From Lacrimispora xylanolytica (GTDB taxonomy: Bacteria; Bacillota; Clostridia; Lachnospirales; Lachnospiraceae): DNA of 64,000 nucleotides. The stretch lies in contig NZ_CP113524.1 in the NCBI RefSeq assembly GCF_026723765.1, forward strand, positions 2,961,001 to 3,025,000. Reading direction: 5' to 3'. The notes under the pieces were generated by a model. That model saw nothing but the letters and a program-made list of their open reading frames with translations, did no database searches and had not been told where the DNA came from. Shown in pieces: positions 29,496 to 43,897 of this stretch; positions within the stretch are counted from its first letter, which is position 1, and every line of letters starts with the position of its first letter. Made by a program: the position numbers and the translations under genes.

Positions 29496-31146
29496 CTGGT
29501 TCCTCCTTCATATTATGAAATTCATCGGCAAACCTTAGTTTAACACAGATAGAGCCATTTTCATATATCCTGATATGATCCACCAATTGTATTAAAATAT
29601 CTCTGGTCAATTCGTTGATATTTCCACTTTTCCTATATGCCTCCAAAACAGGATTCTCCAATTCATTGGACCTATCAAGTTCTTCCCTTTTGTCTTGCAG
29701 ATGATCTAATATATGCTGTATGGCCTCTGACCTTCTTTCGTAATCTTCCTTCATCTGCTGATAATCCCTTTTCGTGATTTCACCATCCTTCCAGTCTTCA
29801 TAAAGGCTCTGCTTATAATGTGTAATCCTATACAGCTCCTTTTCTTTGGTTTGTATCAGACCCTTTAACAAATCAGAACGGCTCTCCTTTTTGGGGGCTG
29901 CATCTATTTCCTGAATCACTTCGTGATAACAAACACCAGTGGAGATCAGCTGTCTGATCACCTCTAAGACCGCCGGCTCCAAATCTCTGTGTCTGATGGT
30001 GTGTTTGGTACAGGCGTTTTTTGACTGGTTCTTATAAGTGCTGCAATGATAATAAACATTATTTTTGACCTTGCTGCGTGTCATCGCCTTGCCGCAGTCT
30101 CCGCAGCGCAGAAAACCGCTGAATAAATAAAGGCTCTTCTGATTCGGTGCCGTCCTTGTATCTCTTTTTAGCAGCTCCTGAACCTGATTAAAATCCTCAC
30201 GTTTAATAATTGGCTCATGAGTATTTGACACAATAAACCATTCCTCCTCCGGAACCGCTTCCTGCACATGAATTTTATAACTTTTCTTGCGGTAACGTCC
30301 CTGTACCATGTCCCCTGTATAAATCTGGTTCTTTAAAATCCCAGTGACGGTCATCACACTCCATAGACCTTTGCCCATATCCGCATTTGGATTTTGATAT
30401 TTCAGTCCTTTCTGCCTTTTATAGGCAGATGGACATAAAATGCCATAATCATTAAGAAGGTGGACGATTGCATTTTTACTCTTTCCTTCCTGATACCAGG
30501 AGAAAATCCTTTTTACCTGCTCGGCGGCCACGGGATCTATGATGAGAGCATTTCTATTTTCCGGATCCTTTTCATAACCGTAAACGGCAAAGGATCCGAT
30601 GTGCAGCCCTTTTTCCCTTTTTTTATCAAATGTCCTTCTTACGCTTTCTGAGGTTCCTCTTGCATGCTCTTCGTTTAGAACTCCCTGAACCGGAACCGCC
30701 AGGTTCTGCACATTCCTGGGGTCTTTATAGGTGTCAATGGGTTGTTGGTAAAGAGAAATAAACCGTACGTTATTTCTTGGAAACCAATCACCCAGATAAT
30801 AGCTTTGATCTCCATTGTTCCGAAAGCTTCTGGCCAGGTTCTTAACTATGACACAATTGACCTTTCCCTTTTGTATATCATTTAACAGAAGCTGAAAATT
30901 TTCCCGTTCTTCATCCGTTGTCCCGCTTACACCGTCATCCACATACTCTCCTGCAAATATATATTGATCACCATCGTCTTGCTGTTCTAAAAAATCGGTC
31001 AAAATAAGCCTTTGATTGGTAATGCTCTCTGATTCATCTTTTCCACGCTTATCTTCACGGGATAGGCGAATGTAAAACCCCACAAGCCATACCTTCGTCT
31101 TTAAAGGCGTTTTATTTTGATTCTGCCTGTCCGCTGACTTTGCCAT
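29488..31146 (-). CDS. Large serine recombinase
   Basis: The protein has 552 residues. Residues about 20-165 are the resolvase catalytic domain (VGFYIRLSREDKRGKDESES with Ser29 as nucleophile, DDGVSGTTDEERENFQLLLNDI, VKNLARSFRN). Residues about 190-290 are the recombinase domain (GYEKDPENRNALIIDPVAAEQVKRIF, GILKNQIYTGDM). A zinc ribbon (CGDCGKAM...YYHCSTYKNQSKNACTKH) and a C-terminal coiled coil follow. This is the TndX/TnpX type used by clostridial transposons and ICEs. No conjugation, cargo or phage genes flank it, so it is an orphan left by an element or acts on a distant site. Confidence 0.88.
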   Translation of the reverse strand: MAKSADRQNQNKTPLKTKVWLVGFYIRLSREDKRGKDESESITNQRLILTDFLEQQDDGDQYIFAGEYVDDGVSGTTDEERENFQLLLNDIQKGKVNCVIVKNLARSFRNNGDQSYYLGDWFPRNNVRFISLYQQPIDTYKDPRNVQNLAVPVQGVLNEEHARGTSESVRRTFDKKREKGLHIGSFAVYGYEKDPENRNALIIDPVAAEQVKRIFSWYQEGKSKNAIVHLLNDYGILCPSAYKRQKGLKYQNPNADMGKGLWSVMTVTGILKNQIYTGDMVQGRYRKKSYKIHVQEAVPEEEWFIVSNTHEPIIKREDFNQVQELLKRDTRTAPNQKSLYLFSGFLRCGDCGKAMTRSKVKNNVYYHCSTYKNQSKNACTKHTIRHRDLEPAVLEVIRQLISTGVCYHEVIQEIDAAPKKESRSDLLKGLIQTKEKELYRITHYKQSLYEDWKDGEITKRDYQQMKEDYERRSEAIQHILDHLQDKREELDRSNELENPVLEAYRKSGNINELTRDILIQLVDHIRIYENGSICVKLRFADEFHNMKEEPDV

Positions 31147-31338
31147 GAAGCTTGTTTCTCCCCTTTCTTTCCATGGTTAGATATATGCAATCCCTTGTTT
31201 GTCCTATGAGATAAGGAAAGTATGGATACTAAATCCGATTTTGAGCATTCTCAGAGAGGACCTATCTGTAACAGGAACTGCTTGATTATAAAGATGATTT
31301 CAGTTAAGCTTATAGAATGATACAACAGGAGGACTGCC
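31147..31338. other. Divergent intergenic region
   Basis: This 190-base region separates the serine recombinase gene from the XRE regulator gene and must hold both promoters. No attachment-site-like repeat was recognised by eye. Confidence 0.4.
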
Positions 31339-31956
31339 ATGGAATTTCATGAAAAACTGCAGCAGCTGAGAAAACAAAAACAGCTCACTCAGGAACAGCT
31401 TGCCAATGAGCTATATGTATCGCGTACAGCTGTCTCCAAATGGGAAAGTGGAAAAGGATATCCAAATATCGAATCCCTAAAATGCATATCCAGACTTTTT
31501 TCCGTCACCATTGACGATTTACTATCAGGGGAGGAATTGATTGTACTTGCGGAAGCAGAAAACCGCACTAATATAAATAGTATCACTCATTTAATCTACG
31601 GCCTGCTGGATGTATTTACTATTTTATTTATATTTCTTCCCTTATACGGCCAGCCTGATGGTGATCACATTAGATCAGTGACACTATTTTCCTATTATGA
31701 ATCAGAGTCCATACGCCTCGTATATTTTATTTTACTGATTTTAATATGCGTCTGGGGAGTCGCCCAACTGATACTCCGATCACTACAACTAGAAAAAGCA
31801 TTAAAAATATTCCGTTTAGGATCCTTTCTATTACATTCCATTGCCATTCTGATCTTTATCATGACCCGTCAGCCTTATATTACTGCATTTTCTTTTCTGC
31901 TTCTTATTATTAAGACGATACTGCTGGTGAAACAGGCAAAATGGCAGAATACGTGA
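31339..31956 (+). CDS. XRE-family regulator with C-terminal membrane domain
   Basis: The protein has 205 residues. Residues 1-65 are an XRE helix-turn-helix (LQQLRKQKQLTQEQLANELYVSRTAVSKWESGKGYPNIESL, FSVTIDDLLSGEE). Residues about 80-200 contain four hydrophobic spans (LIYGLLDVFTILFIFLPL, YFILLILICVWGVAQLIL and others). Such HTH-membrane fusions are common in clostridia and may sense envelope conditions. AGGAGG lies 7 bases before the ATG. It is upstream of uppP but separated by 170 bases with a likely separate promoter. Confidence 0.83.
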   Translation: MEFHEKLQQLRKQKQLTQEQLANELYVSRTAVSKWESGKGYPNIESLKCISRLFSVTIDDLLSGEELIVLAEAENRTNINSITHLIYGLLDVFTILFIFLPLYGQPDGDHIRSVTLFSYYESESIRLVYFILLILICVWGVAQLILRSLQLEKALKIFRLGSFLLHSIAILIFIMTRQPYITAFSFLLLIIKTILLVKQAKWQNT

Positions 31957-31979
31957 TAAAAGTGGCATTTTACGGCCTT

Positions 31980-32010
31980 TGACACGTTTCGTGTCAACGT
32001 ATTTTATGAT
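31980..32010 (+). promoter_or_regulatory. Palindromic operator-like site and promoter upstream of uppP
   Basis: TTGACACGTTTCGTGTCAA (31980-31998) is an 8-bp perfect inverted repeat with a 3-base centre. Its first half can act as a -35 box (TTGACA), with TATGAT at 32005-32010 at a long 19-base spacing. A related site (TTGACACGTTTTGTCAA) overlaps the -35 box of the HPr-like gene near 49451. Confidence 0.45.
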
Positions 32011-32130
32011 AGTGACGTCTGGTTTCTTGCATATTTTCTGCCTGGGAAATAAAATAAAACAACGTACCCGGCATAAAATTTTGCCAAGGGATAACTATAT
32101 TATCAGCAATAAAAAGGAGGATTTTTATTC

Positions 32131-32964
32131 ATGAATCTAAATGTAATTGAAATTTTCAAGGTGATTTTTCTTGGAATTGTGGAAGGCATAACGGAATGGC
32201 TGCCGATCAGCAGTACCGGCCATATGTTGATTGTAGATGAGTTTCTTCAATTGAATGCAAGTGCTGCTTTTAAAGAGATGTTTTTTGTTGTCATTCAGCT
32301 TGGCGCCATTTTAGCTGTAGTGGGTATTTTCTGGGATAAGATGTTTCCCTTTCAATTTAAAAACAAAAATATGCCGGTAATTCGGGGTGATGTTTTCTCT
32401 CTGTGGTTTAAAACCGCCTTTGCCTGCATTCCTGGAGCAGCAGTCACTATCTTATTTGATGACTTTATTGAAGCCCATCTTCATACTCCATTTGTGATTG
32501 CAGCGGCACTGATTTTCTATGGAATCGCATTTATACTGGTGGAAAACTGGAACAAACATAGAACACCTAAGATTAATGAGCTTACGAATATCACTTATCA
32601 GACTGCTTTTCTCATTGGCTTGTTCCAGGTTCTTTCTATTATCCCTGGAACCTCCCGCTCCGGGTCCACCATCATCGGCGCTCTTATCATAGGCGTCTCC
32701 CGTGTGGCTGCGGCAGAATTTACATTCTTTCTCGCTGTCCCTGTCATGTTTGGCTTAAGTGCACTGAAAATCCTTAAGTTCGGCCTGGAATTTTCCGGTT
32801 CTGAATTAATTATCTTAGTGGTTGGAATGGTAACAGCCTTTGTGGTTTCAATCTTTGTCATCAAGTTCTTAATGAGCTTTATTAAAAAGCATGATTTTAA
32901 ATTGTTTGGCTGGTACCGTATTTACTTTGGACTGTTTGTCATACTGATTACCCTGCTATTTTAA
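32131..32964 (+). CDS. uppP: Undecaprenyl-diphosphatase UppP (BacA)
   Basis: The protein has 277 residues with about eight membrane spans. Signature motifs are EGITEWLPISSTGHMLIVDEF (residues 18-38) and PGTSRSGSTIIGALIIGVSR (about 170-190), which form the active site of BacA enzymes. It dephosphorylates undecaprenyl diphosphate to recycle the lipid carrier of cell-wall synthesis and gives low-level bacitracin resistance. AAAAAGGAGGA precedes the ATG. Monocistronic, with a terminator shared with the convergent transporter gene. Confidence 0.93.
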   Translation: MNLNVIEIFKVIFLGIVEGITEWLPISSTGHMLIVDEFLQLNASAAFKEMFFVVIQLGAILAVVGIFWDKMFPFQFKNKNMPVIRGDVFSLWFKTAFACIPGAAVTILFDDFIEAHLHTPFVIAAALIFYGIAFILVENWNKHRTPKINELTNITYQTAFLIGLFQVLSIIPGTSRSGSTIIGALIIGVSRVAAAEFTFFLAVPVMFGLSALKILKFGLEFSGSELIILVVGMVTAFVVSIFVIKFLMSFIKKHDFKLFGWYRIYFGLFVILITLLF

Positions 32965-32978
32965 CGAAATAAGCATAT

Positions 32979-33036
32979 AAAAACCGCCTTATCCTTTCTA
33001 TGACTGCCAGACAGCCACTGAGATAAGACGGTTTTT
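32979..33036. terminator. Bidirectional terminator between uppP and the KimA-like gene
   Basis: AAAAACCGcCTTATC pairs with GATAAGaCGGTTTTT, with poly-A and poly-T on the outer ends. It sits between convergent stops at 32964 and 33042. Confidence 0.85.
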
Positions 33037-33041
33037 GTCAT

Positions 33042-34955
33042 TTATTTATCTTTTTTCCATTCTTCATGCTCTATTTTCTTTTCACAAGCAGGCACAAATG
33101 CCGAACTGTAAAGATAAGGAACCAGGACGGTGGATACATTTCTATGTCTCCTCAGTCTCTGCATGATAAAATATGTGGTCTGGTTGTGCAGGATGTTGGC
33201 AAACCAGCTTTCTTCCATAAAACGAGACATGACAATGGTAATCATATCGCCAGGCTCTAAGTTCTGTTCCCGTTTGCTGATATAGTCCTCAACCGGCTCT
33301 ATAAGCTCCCGGTAAGGAGAGTTTACAACTTCAAGGGGCACATCTATGCCCGTCTCCACCCATTTCTTTCTCAGCAGTTCACTTTGCTTTTCATCGGTAG
33401 AGATATGAAGGGCAACAACGTTGGAGGTTATTAAATTAGCATAGTTAAGAGCTTTTAATACAGAACGGTTGATTCCACCCACTAACACGATACAAAGATT
33501 CGTATCCTTACTAACGCTTTTATGATAATGGGCCATGAAGTTATTGACCTTTAGCTGGCGTCCTACGAATTGATAATGCTTCTCGATCCGGTACATAATG
33601 TATACGATTACCGGAATGACAATTGCTAAAAGCCAGGAACCCTGATGAAACCTTGTAACAAATACAATGACAGTTCCGGTTCCGGTCATCAAAGCACCAA
33701 GACCGTTAATCAGCATCTTATACCAGTATCCTTTTCCTTTTACACGAATCCACCTTAGCACCATTCCTGTTTGGGAAAGAGTGAAGGATAAAAATACTCC
33801 GATGGCATAAAGAGGTATCAGATAATGAGTCTCTGCGTTAAAAATAATGAGCAGAAAGGCTGCCAGGAAAAAAATAAATAAAATACCGTTTGAAAAGCTG
33901 AGCCTGGTTCCCCGATGCATAAACTGTCGAGGCACATAACCATCGTCAGCAAGGATAGCAAGCAGAGTAGGTAAGCCGTTATAAGCAGTATTAGCTGCCA
34001 GCAAAAGGATCAAAGAGGTAGCAAACTGAAGGATATAAAACATGATACCATGTCCAAAAACTGCTGACCCAAGCTGAGAGATAACAGTCTTTCCTTCTAA
34101 CGGAATGATATGCAGTGACGTTACAAGGATTACGGATCCTCCGAAAATGACGATAATAATTCCTACCAGAATAAATAGTACATTCTTGGCATTTTTCTGG
34201 GAAGGCTCCCGGAAGCTTGGAACTGCATTGCTGACTACTTCTACACCGGTCAATGCCGAGCATCCGGAAGAAAAGGCCCTGAGCAAAAGAAAGAGAGAAA
34301 CTGTGCCCACGCCGTCCGTTACGGACTTCATAGATTCCGGGTATTGAACCGGAGATAAGTTACCGGTAAAAAGCTTTACAAAGCCGGTAACAATGAGAGC
34401 CAGCATGATTAGTATAAATGCATACGTCGGAATACCAAAAAGCTTTGACGCCTCTCTCATTCCCCTTAAATTTAAAAGTGTGATAATGCACAAGAATAAC
34501 AGTGCAAACAACAGTCTGTAATTTATGAAGGCAGGAAATGCCGATACAAGCGCCGCTGTGGCGGCAGAAAGGCTGACGGCAACCGTCATGACATAACCAA
34601 TCATAAGGGCGGAAGCTGCAACCAGGGAGGCCGTTTTTCCTATGTTTTCAGCAGAAACGACATAGGCACCCCCACCATTTGGATAGCAGGCAATAATCTG
34701 CGAATATGAAAAAGCAAGCACCAGGAAAAGCAGAATAATTGGCGAAGTAACCAGGCCTAAGTAATCCACTGCAGCCAGTCCTATAATCGGAACCAGCACC
34801 AGCAGCATCTCCTCAATGGCATATGCTACCGAAGATACTGCATCACTTGCCATAATGGGAACACCCCAAAACGGTCCCAGCTTCTCTCCTTCCAGATCAT
34901 TGCTTTTTAAAGCATTCCCCAGTAATATATTTTTTAATTTTTTCTTTGAATCCAT
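33042..34955 (-). CDS. APC-superfamily permease, KimA-like
   Basis: The protein has 637 residues. Residues about 30-450 hold 12 membrane spans with the APC start LGPFWGVPIMASDAVSSVAYAIEEMLLVL and ACYPNGGGAYVVSAENIG. Residues about 460-637 are a cytoplasmic domain (LCIVLVGGINRSVLKALNYANLI, NVVALHISTDEKQSE, GDMITIVMSRFMEESWFANILHNQTT) as in the KimA/YdaO potassium importers of Bacillus. Potassium import is therefore likely, though amino acid transport by relatives cannot be excluded. No ydaO-type riboswitch was recognised upstream. Confidence 0.75.
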   Translation of the reverse strand: MDSKKKLKNILLGNALKSNDLEGEKLGPFWGVPIMASDAVSSVAYAIEEMLLVLVPIIGLAAVDYLGLVTSPIILLFLVLAFSYSQIIACYPNGGGAYVVSAENIGKTASLVAASALMIGYVMTVAVSLSAATAALVSAFPAFINYRLLFALLFLCIITLLNLRGMREASKLFGIPTYAFILIMLALIVTGFVKLFTGNLSPVQYPESMKSVTDGVGTVSLFLLLRAFSSGCSALTGVEVVSNAVPSFREPSQKNAKNVLFILVGIIIVIFGGSVILVTSLHIIPLEGKTVISQLGSAVFGHGIMFYILQFATSLILLLAANTAYNGLPTLLAILADDGYVPRQFMHRGTRLSFSNGILFIFFLAAFLLIIFNAETHYLIPLYAIGVFLSFTLSQTGMVLRWIRVKGKGYWYKMLINGLGALMTGTGTVIVFVTRFHQGSWLLAIVIPVIVYIMYRIEKHYQFVGRQLKVNNFMAHYHKSVSKDTNLCIVLVGGINRSVLKALNYANLITSNVVALHISTDEKQSELLRKKWVETGIDVPLEVVNSPYRELIEPVEDYISKREQNLEPGDMITIVMSRFMEESWFANILHNQTTYFIMQRLRRHRNVSTVLVPYLYSSAFVPACEKKIEHEEWKKDK

Positions 34956-39427
<4,472 letters not shown>

Positions 39428-39430
39428 AAA

Positions 39431-39460
39431 ATTACCGCCGGTTTTTCTACCGGCGGTAAT
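39431..39460. terminator. Bidirectional terminator between the collagen-like gene and purL
   Basis: ATTACCGCCGGT (39431-39442) pairs perfectly with ACCGGCGGTAAT (39449-39460) over a 6-base T-rich loop, with A-rich and T-rich flanks. It overlaps the region between the convergent stops at 39427 and 39464. Confidence 0.9.
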
Positions 39461-39463
39461 CCT

Positions 39464-42400
39464 TTATTTAAAATATTTAACTCCGGATTCAAAGATCTTT
39501 AGATCCTGCTCTCCATAGATATTCATTGCCACAGCCTCTCCTCTTCTCTCGGAATGTGCCATCTTTCCAAGAATACGGCCATCTGGGCTTGTAATTCCCT
39601 CAATTGCCATAAATGAACCATTGGGGTTCCAACTCTCGTCCATAGTAGGACAACCAGTTTCATCCACGTACTGAGTCGCCACCTGTCCATTTTTAAACAG
39701 CTTTAAAAGCCATTCATCTGTTGCTACAAAACGACCTTCCCCATGGGAAGCCGGATTGCAGTATACCCCTCCCAATTCTGCTCCTGAAAGCCATGGAGAC
39801 TTATTGCTTACGACCTTTGTATATACCATTTTAGAAATGTGGCGTCCAATGGTGTTCGTAGTCAGAGTCGGTGAATCCTCCCTTTGCTCTACAATCGTTC
39901 CTTCTGGTACCAGACCAAGCTTTATGAGTGCCTGGAATCCATTGCAGACTCCTAACATCAAACCGTCTCTTTCATTGAGAAGCTTGTTGATTTCCTCTTT
40001 GATCAGCTCATTGCGGAATACAGCTGCGAAAAATTTAGCGGAACCATCTGGTTCGTCACCTGCGGAAAAACCGCCTGGGAACATAACAATCTGGGAGTTT
40101 TTAATTTCATTTCGATAAAGCTCCACCGATTCCCTGATATCCTCAGCACTTAAGTTTTTAAAAACTCTTGTTGTCACATTAGCACCGGCACTTACAAATG
40201 CTTTTGTACTGTCGTATTCACAATTCGTGCCAGGGAAAACAGGAATGAACACATTGGGCTTTGCCACCTTATTTTTACATACGTAAATATTGTCACCTTT
40301 AAAAAGCGTCTCCTGGACTGGAGTCTTTTTTGCTCCTGAATCAGTAGGGAATACTTCCTCTAACGTTTCTGTCCATGATTTTAAAGCTTCACTCATAGTA
40401 ATAGTTACATCTCCATAAGCAAATGCTTCCTGTTCTGTAACTTCGCCCAACAGAGTATGGGAAAATCCAAGTTCAGATATTCTATCTTCCGGTACTTCAC
40501 AGACGATATTTCCCCAGCCGGCTGCAAAGAAATCCTCAGGATCAATTGTTTCTTCTATGGTTACTCCAAGTCTGTTACCAAAGGCCATCTTGCTGACCGC
40601 TTCACAAATTCCGTGGCCTTCCACTGCATAAGCCGATACAACCCGTCCAGCTAAAATGTCTGCAAAGAGCGCCTCGTATCCTTCCATGATCTGACTGTAA
40701 TCTGGTAAGTCGTAGGAATCTTTCTTAATGGTAAATAATACGAGTTTATTTCCTGCCTTTTTAAGCTCTGGTGTGATGATATGCTTCTGGCTAGCAATAT
40801 CCACAGCAAAGGAAACCAGAGTGGGAGGAACATCAATATCCTGGAAAGTACCAGACATACTGTCCTTTCCCCCAATGGAAGGAAGAGAGAATCCCATCTG
40901 TGCATGGTAAGCACCGAGAAGGGCTGCAAATGGCTGGCTCCAGCGAGTGCCTTCCTCTGACATTCTTCTGAAATATTCCTGGAAGGTAAATCGGATCTTT
41001 TTATAATCTCCGCCTGCTGCCACGATCTTGGCAACAGAGGTTAACACTGCATAAATTGCACCGTGATAAGGACTCCAGCTTGATAAATAAGGATCAAATC
41101 CATAGCTCATCATGGTAACGGTATCTGTAGTGCCCTGAAGCAGAGGAAGCTTTGCTACCATACATTGTGTTTCCGTCATCTGATATTTGCCGCCAAAGGG
41201 CATAAATACACTTCCAGCACCAATGGAACCGTCAAACATTTCCACCAGACCTTTTTGAGAGCATACATTTAAATCAGAAAGCACTTGAAGCCAGGAATTC
41301 TTTACATCAGCTATCTCTTTCTTTTCAAATACATTACCAGCTTTATCCGGTACTTCCAAAACTACAGATGCTTCCTGGTGGGCACCGTTCGTATCCAGGA
41401 ATGCCCGGCAGATATCAACGATTGTCTTACCTCTCCAGCTCATGACCAGACGTTTTTCTTCCGTTACTTCAGCAACGACGACTGCTTCTAAATTTTCTTC
41501 CGCTGCAAAGGAAAGGAACTTATCCCGGTCCTTGGGATCAATGACAACAGCCATACGCTCCTGAGATTCGGATATGGCTATTTCAGTTCCGTCAAGTCCT
41601 GCGTATTTCTTCGGTACCATATCAAGATCAATTCTTAATCCATCGGCCAGTTCTCCAATGGCAACGGATACTCCGCCTGCACCAAAGTCATTGCACTTCT
41701 TTATAAGCTTGCTGACCTCTTCTCTGCGGAAAAGGCGCTGAATCTTTCTCTCGGTAGGCGCATTTCCCTTCTGCACCTCAGCCCCGCAGGTTTCAATTGA
41801 AGCTTCGGTATGAACCTTAGAGGAACCAGTGGCTCCACCGCAGCCATCACGACCGGTACGGCCGCCAAGCAGAATAATAATATCTCCTGGATCTGAAGTC
41901 TCACGGATCACATTGGCTCTTTTGGCAGCCCCCATAACGGCGCCGATTTCCATTCTCTTAGCCACATAATCCGGATGGTAGATTTCTTTTACATACCCGG
42001 TGGCAAGACCAATCTGATTACCATAGGAGCTATAGCCCTTAGCTGCCCCGGTTACTATTTTTCTCTGGGGAAGCTTTCCTTTTAAGGTTTCATGAAGAGG
42101 CTTTGTAGGATCGGCCGCTCCAGTCACGCGCATGGCCTGATAAACATAGGTACGTCCGGAAAGAGGATCGCGGATGGCTCCGCCAAGACAAGTGGCCGCA
42201 CCACCAAAGGGTTCAATTTCCGTCGGGTGGTTATGGGTTTCATTTTTAAAGTTTACAAGCCATTCCTCTTCCACTCCGTCAACGAGAACTGGAACCACGA
42301 TGCTGCAGGCGTTGATCTCTTCCGATACCTCAAGATCCTCAAGTTTACCTTCCTTACGGAGCTTTCTCATTGCCATGAGAGCGAGATCCATCAGACATAC

Positions 42401-43213
42401 GTATTTGTCATTTTTTCCTTTTAATACCTCTTCCCGGTCTGCCAGATACTGATGATACGTATCCTCGATCGGTTTTCTGTAATCCCCGTCTGTAAAGGAT
42501 ACGTCTTTTAACTCTGTCTGGAAGGTGGTATGACGGCAGTGATCAGACCAATACGTATCCAATACACGGATTTCTGTCATAGTCGGATCTCTGTGCTCAT
42601 CTTCTTTATAATAAATCTGAATATGGAGGAAATCCTGAAATGTCATGGCAAGGTTCAGGCCTTCGTACAACTCCTCTAATTCATTCTTTGTTAATTCCTT
42701 AAATCCTTCAAATACCAAAACATCCTCTGGTGTCTCAAATACAGTAACCAAAGTCTCTGGTCTTGTCTCATCTGCTTCTCTGGAATCTACTGGGTTGATG
42801 CAGAAGGATTTTATTTCTGTAATCTGTTCCTGGGTAAAGGACCCGGAAATTACATAAGTAACTGCGGACTTAATCACAGGCTCTTCGTCTTCCTTTAATA
42901 GCTTAATACACTGCTCTGCAGAGTCTGCTCTTTGATCGAACTGGCCGGGCAAATACTCTACGGAAAAGATCAGATCGCCTTCCTCAGCCGGAAATTCCTC
43001 CAAATAGTACTCGTCCACAGGAGGCTCGGAAAAAATGGTAGTAAGAGCCAATCCATAGATTTCATCAGACAGATTCTCCATATCATAACGGATCAAAACC
43101 CGCACTCCCTCCACACTGGAAATGCCAAGATAGCTTTTGATCTCTTCATTCAATTCATTGGCTTTCACAGCATAGGCTGGTTTTTTCTCCACGTATACTC
43201 TTCTTACACTCAT
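39464..43213 (-). CDS. purL: Phosphoribosylformylglycinamidine synthase, single-chain
   Basis: The protein has 1,249 residues, the large PurL form that fuses PurS-, PurL- and PurQ-like parts. The ATG at 43213 is set by AAGGAGG 6 bases upstream. Motifs include VNFKNETHNHPTEIEPFGGAATCLGG, GRTGRDGCGGATGSSK, IGGKDSMSGTFQDI, and the C-terminal glutaminase PVFPGTNCEYDS with nucleophile Cys in MLGVCNGFQALIKLG and the SHGEGRF histidine. It converts FGAR to FGAM with glutamine and ATP, the fourth step of purine synthesis. It stands alone here without other pur genes and no purine riboswitch was seen. Confidence 0.96.
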   Translation of the reverse strand: MSVRRVYVEKKPAYAVKANELNEEIKSYLGISSVEGVRVLIRYDMENLSDEIYGLALTTIFSEPPVDEYYLEEFPAEEGDLIFSVEYLPGQFDQRADSAEQCIKLLKEDEEPVIKSAVTYVISGSFTQEQITEIKSFCINPVDSREADETRPETLVTVFETPEDVLVFEGFKELTKNELEELYEGLNLAMTFQDFLHIQIYYKEDEHRDPTMTEIRVLDTYWSDHCRHTTFQTELKDVSFTDGDYRKPIEDTYHQYLADREEVLKGKNDKYVCLMDLALMAMRKLRKEGKLEDLEVSEEINACSIVVPVLVDGVEEEWLVNFKNETHNHPTEIEPFGGAATCLGGAIRDPLSGRTYVYQAMRVTGAADPTKPLHETLKGKLPQRKIVTGAAKGYSSYGNQIGLATGYVKEIYHPDYVAKRMEIGAVMGAAKRANVIRETSDPGDIIILLGGRTGRDGCGGATGSSKVHTEASIETCGAEVQKGNAPTERKIQRLFRREEVSKLIKKCNDFGAGGVSVAIGELADGLRIDLDMVPKKYAGLDGTEIAISESQERMAVVIDPKDRDKFLSFAAEENLEAVVVAEVTEEKRLVMSWRGKTIVDICRAFLDTNGAHQEASVVLEVPDKAGNVFEKKEIADVKNSWLQVLSDLNVCSQKGLVEMFDGSIGAGSVFMPFGGKYQMTETQCMVAKLPLLQGTTDTVTMMSYGFDPYLSSWSPYHGAIYAVLTSVAKIVAAGGDYKKIRFTFQEYFRRMSEEGTRWSQPFAALLGAYHAQMGFSLPSIGGKDSMSGTFQDIDVPPTLVSFAVDIASQKHIITPELKKAGNKLVLFTIKKDSYDLPDYSQIMEGYEALFADILAGRVVSAYAVEGHGICEAVSKMAFGNRLGVTIEETIDPEDFFAAGWGNIVCEVPEDRISELGFSHTLLGEVTEQEAFAYGDVTITMSEALKSWTETLEEVFPTDSGAKKTPVQETLFKGDNIYVCKNKVAKPNVFIPVFPGTNCEYDSTKAFVSAGANVTTRVFKNLSAEDIRESVELYRNEIKNSQIVMFPGGFSAGDEPDGSAKFFAAVFRNELIKEEINKLLNERDGLMLGVCNGFQALIKLGLVPEGTIVEQREDSPTLTTNTIGRHISKMVYTKVVSNKSPWLSGAELGGVYCNPASHGEGRFVATDEWLLKLFKNGQVATQYVDETGCPTMDESWNPNGSFMAIEGITSPDGRILGKMAHSERRGEAVAMNIYGEQDLKIFESGVKYFK

Positions 43214-43467
43214 AATTTCCTCCTTGTAAAAATCCATATGGTCCATTGATACCATCATCATACCACACTACATATCAATTAGTGAAATTAATATATCTTA
43301 TGTTATTAATCAGTACAATTAATATAAAATAATCTTCTTTTTTAATTTGTATTATTCCCGGGATTGCATTCGACATTTTTCCATATTTTTTTCAAAAATA
43401 CTTGAAAGTTTAATTAAAGTACAATATAGTAGTAAAGGATTTTTTTACTAAAGGAGCGCAACATAAT

Positions 43468-43785
43468 ATGGATCTTGATCAACAACTAAAAAACTTATCC
43501 CAGAAATATTTATTCGAAGACAGCCAGTTTAAAACAGATGAGCAAATACCAAACCTGGAGGTGTGCCTGACTCTGCAGGAAACTCATATTGACCGATTCA
43601 TTGAGAAAGCTGGACAGCTTAACTCTATTATTGAATCCTGTGCCAATATGGTCAGTATCTTTGACACAGACGTATCAAAGGATTATCTGATGCAGACCTC
43701 TATACGCTGCGGCAAGAGCAACCATCTCTACATCCGCACCGCACCCTCCATGCTGAATATTCTGGTGGAAACACTGTTTGATTAA
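43468..43785 (+). CDS. Conserved hypothetical 105-residue protein
   Basis: This small acidic soluble protein (MDLDQQLKNLSQKYLFED...) has a helical N-terminus, a central IIESCANMVSIFDTDVSKD, and the end RCGKSNHLYIRTAPSMLNILVETLFD. No family was recognised. AAAGGAG lies 11 bases before the ATG. It stands alone and is followed by a strong bidirectional terminator. Its upstream region (43.26-43.46 kb) is AT-rich and shared with purL, which is divergent. Confidence 0.65.
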   Translation: MDLDQQLKNLSQKYLFEDSQFKTDEQIPNLEVCLTLQETHIDRFIEKAGQLNSIIESCANMVSIFDTDVSKDYLMQTSIRCGKSNHLYIRTAPSMLNILVETLFD

Positions 43786-43825
43786 GGATCGATATTCTTC
43801 ACATAACGTGATACGGGTCCCATGG

Positions 43826-43873
43826 AAACAGGGGAAGCCGACCGGTCAATGTACCGGCCTGCTTCCCCTGTTT
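43826..43873. terminator. Strong bidirectional terminator
   Basis: AAACAGGGGAAGC (43826-43838) pairs perfectly with GCTTCCCCTGTTT (43861-43873), and ACCGGT/ACCGG adds an inner stem. It lies between convergent genes ending at 43785 and 43898. Confidence 0.9.
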
Positions 43874-43897
43874 GTCTTATTAAGCCATGTGACCGTT

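Noticed and set aside
43214-43467. Purine riboswitch or PurR box upstream of purL
   Set aside because: No guanine/adenine riboswitch core or PurBox-like repeats were found.
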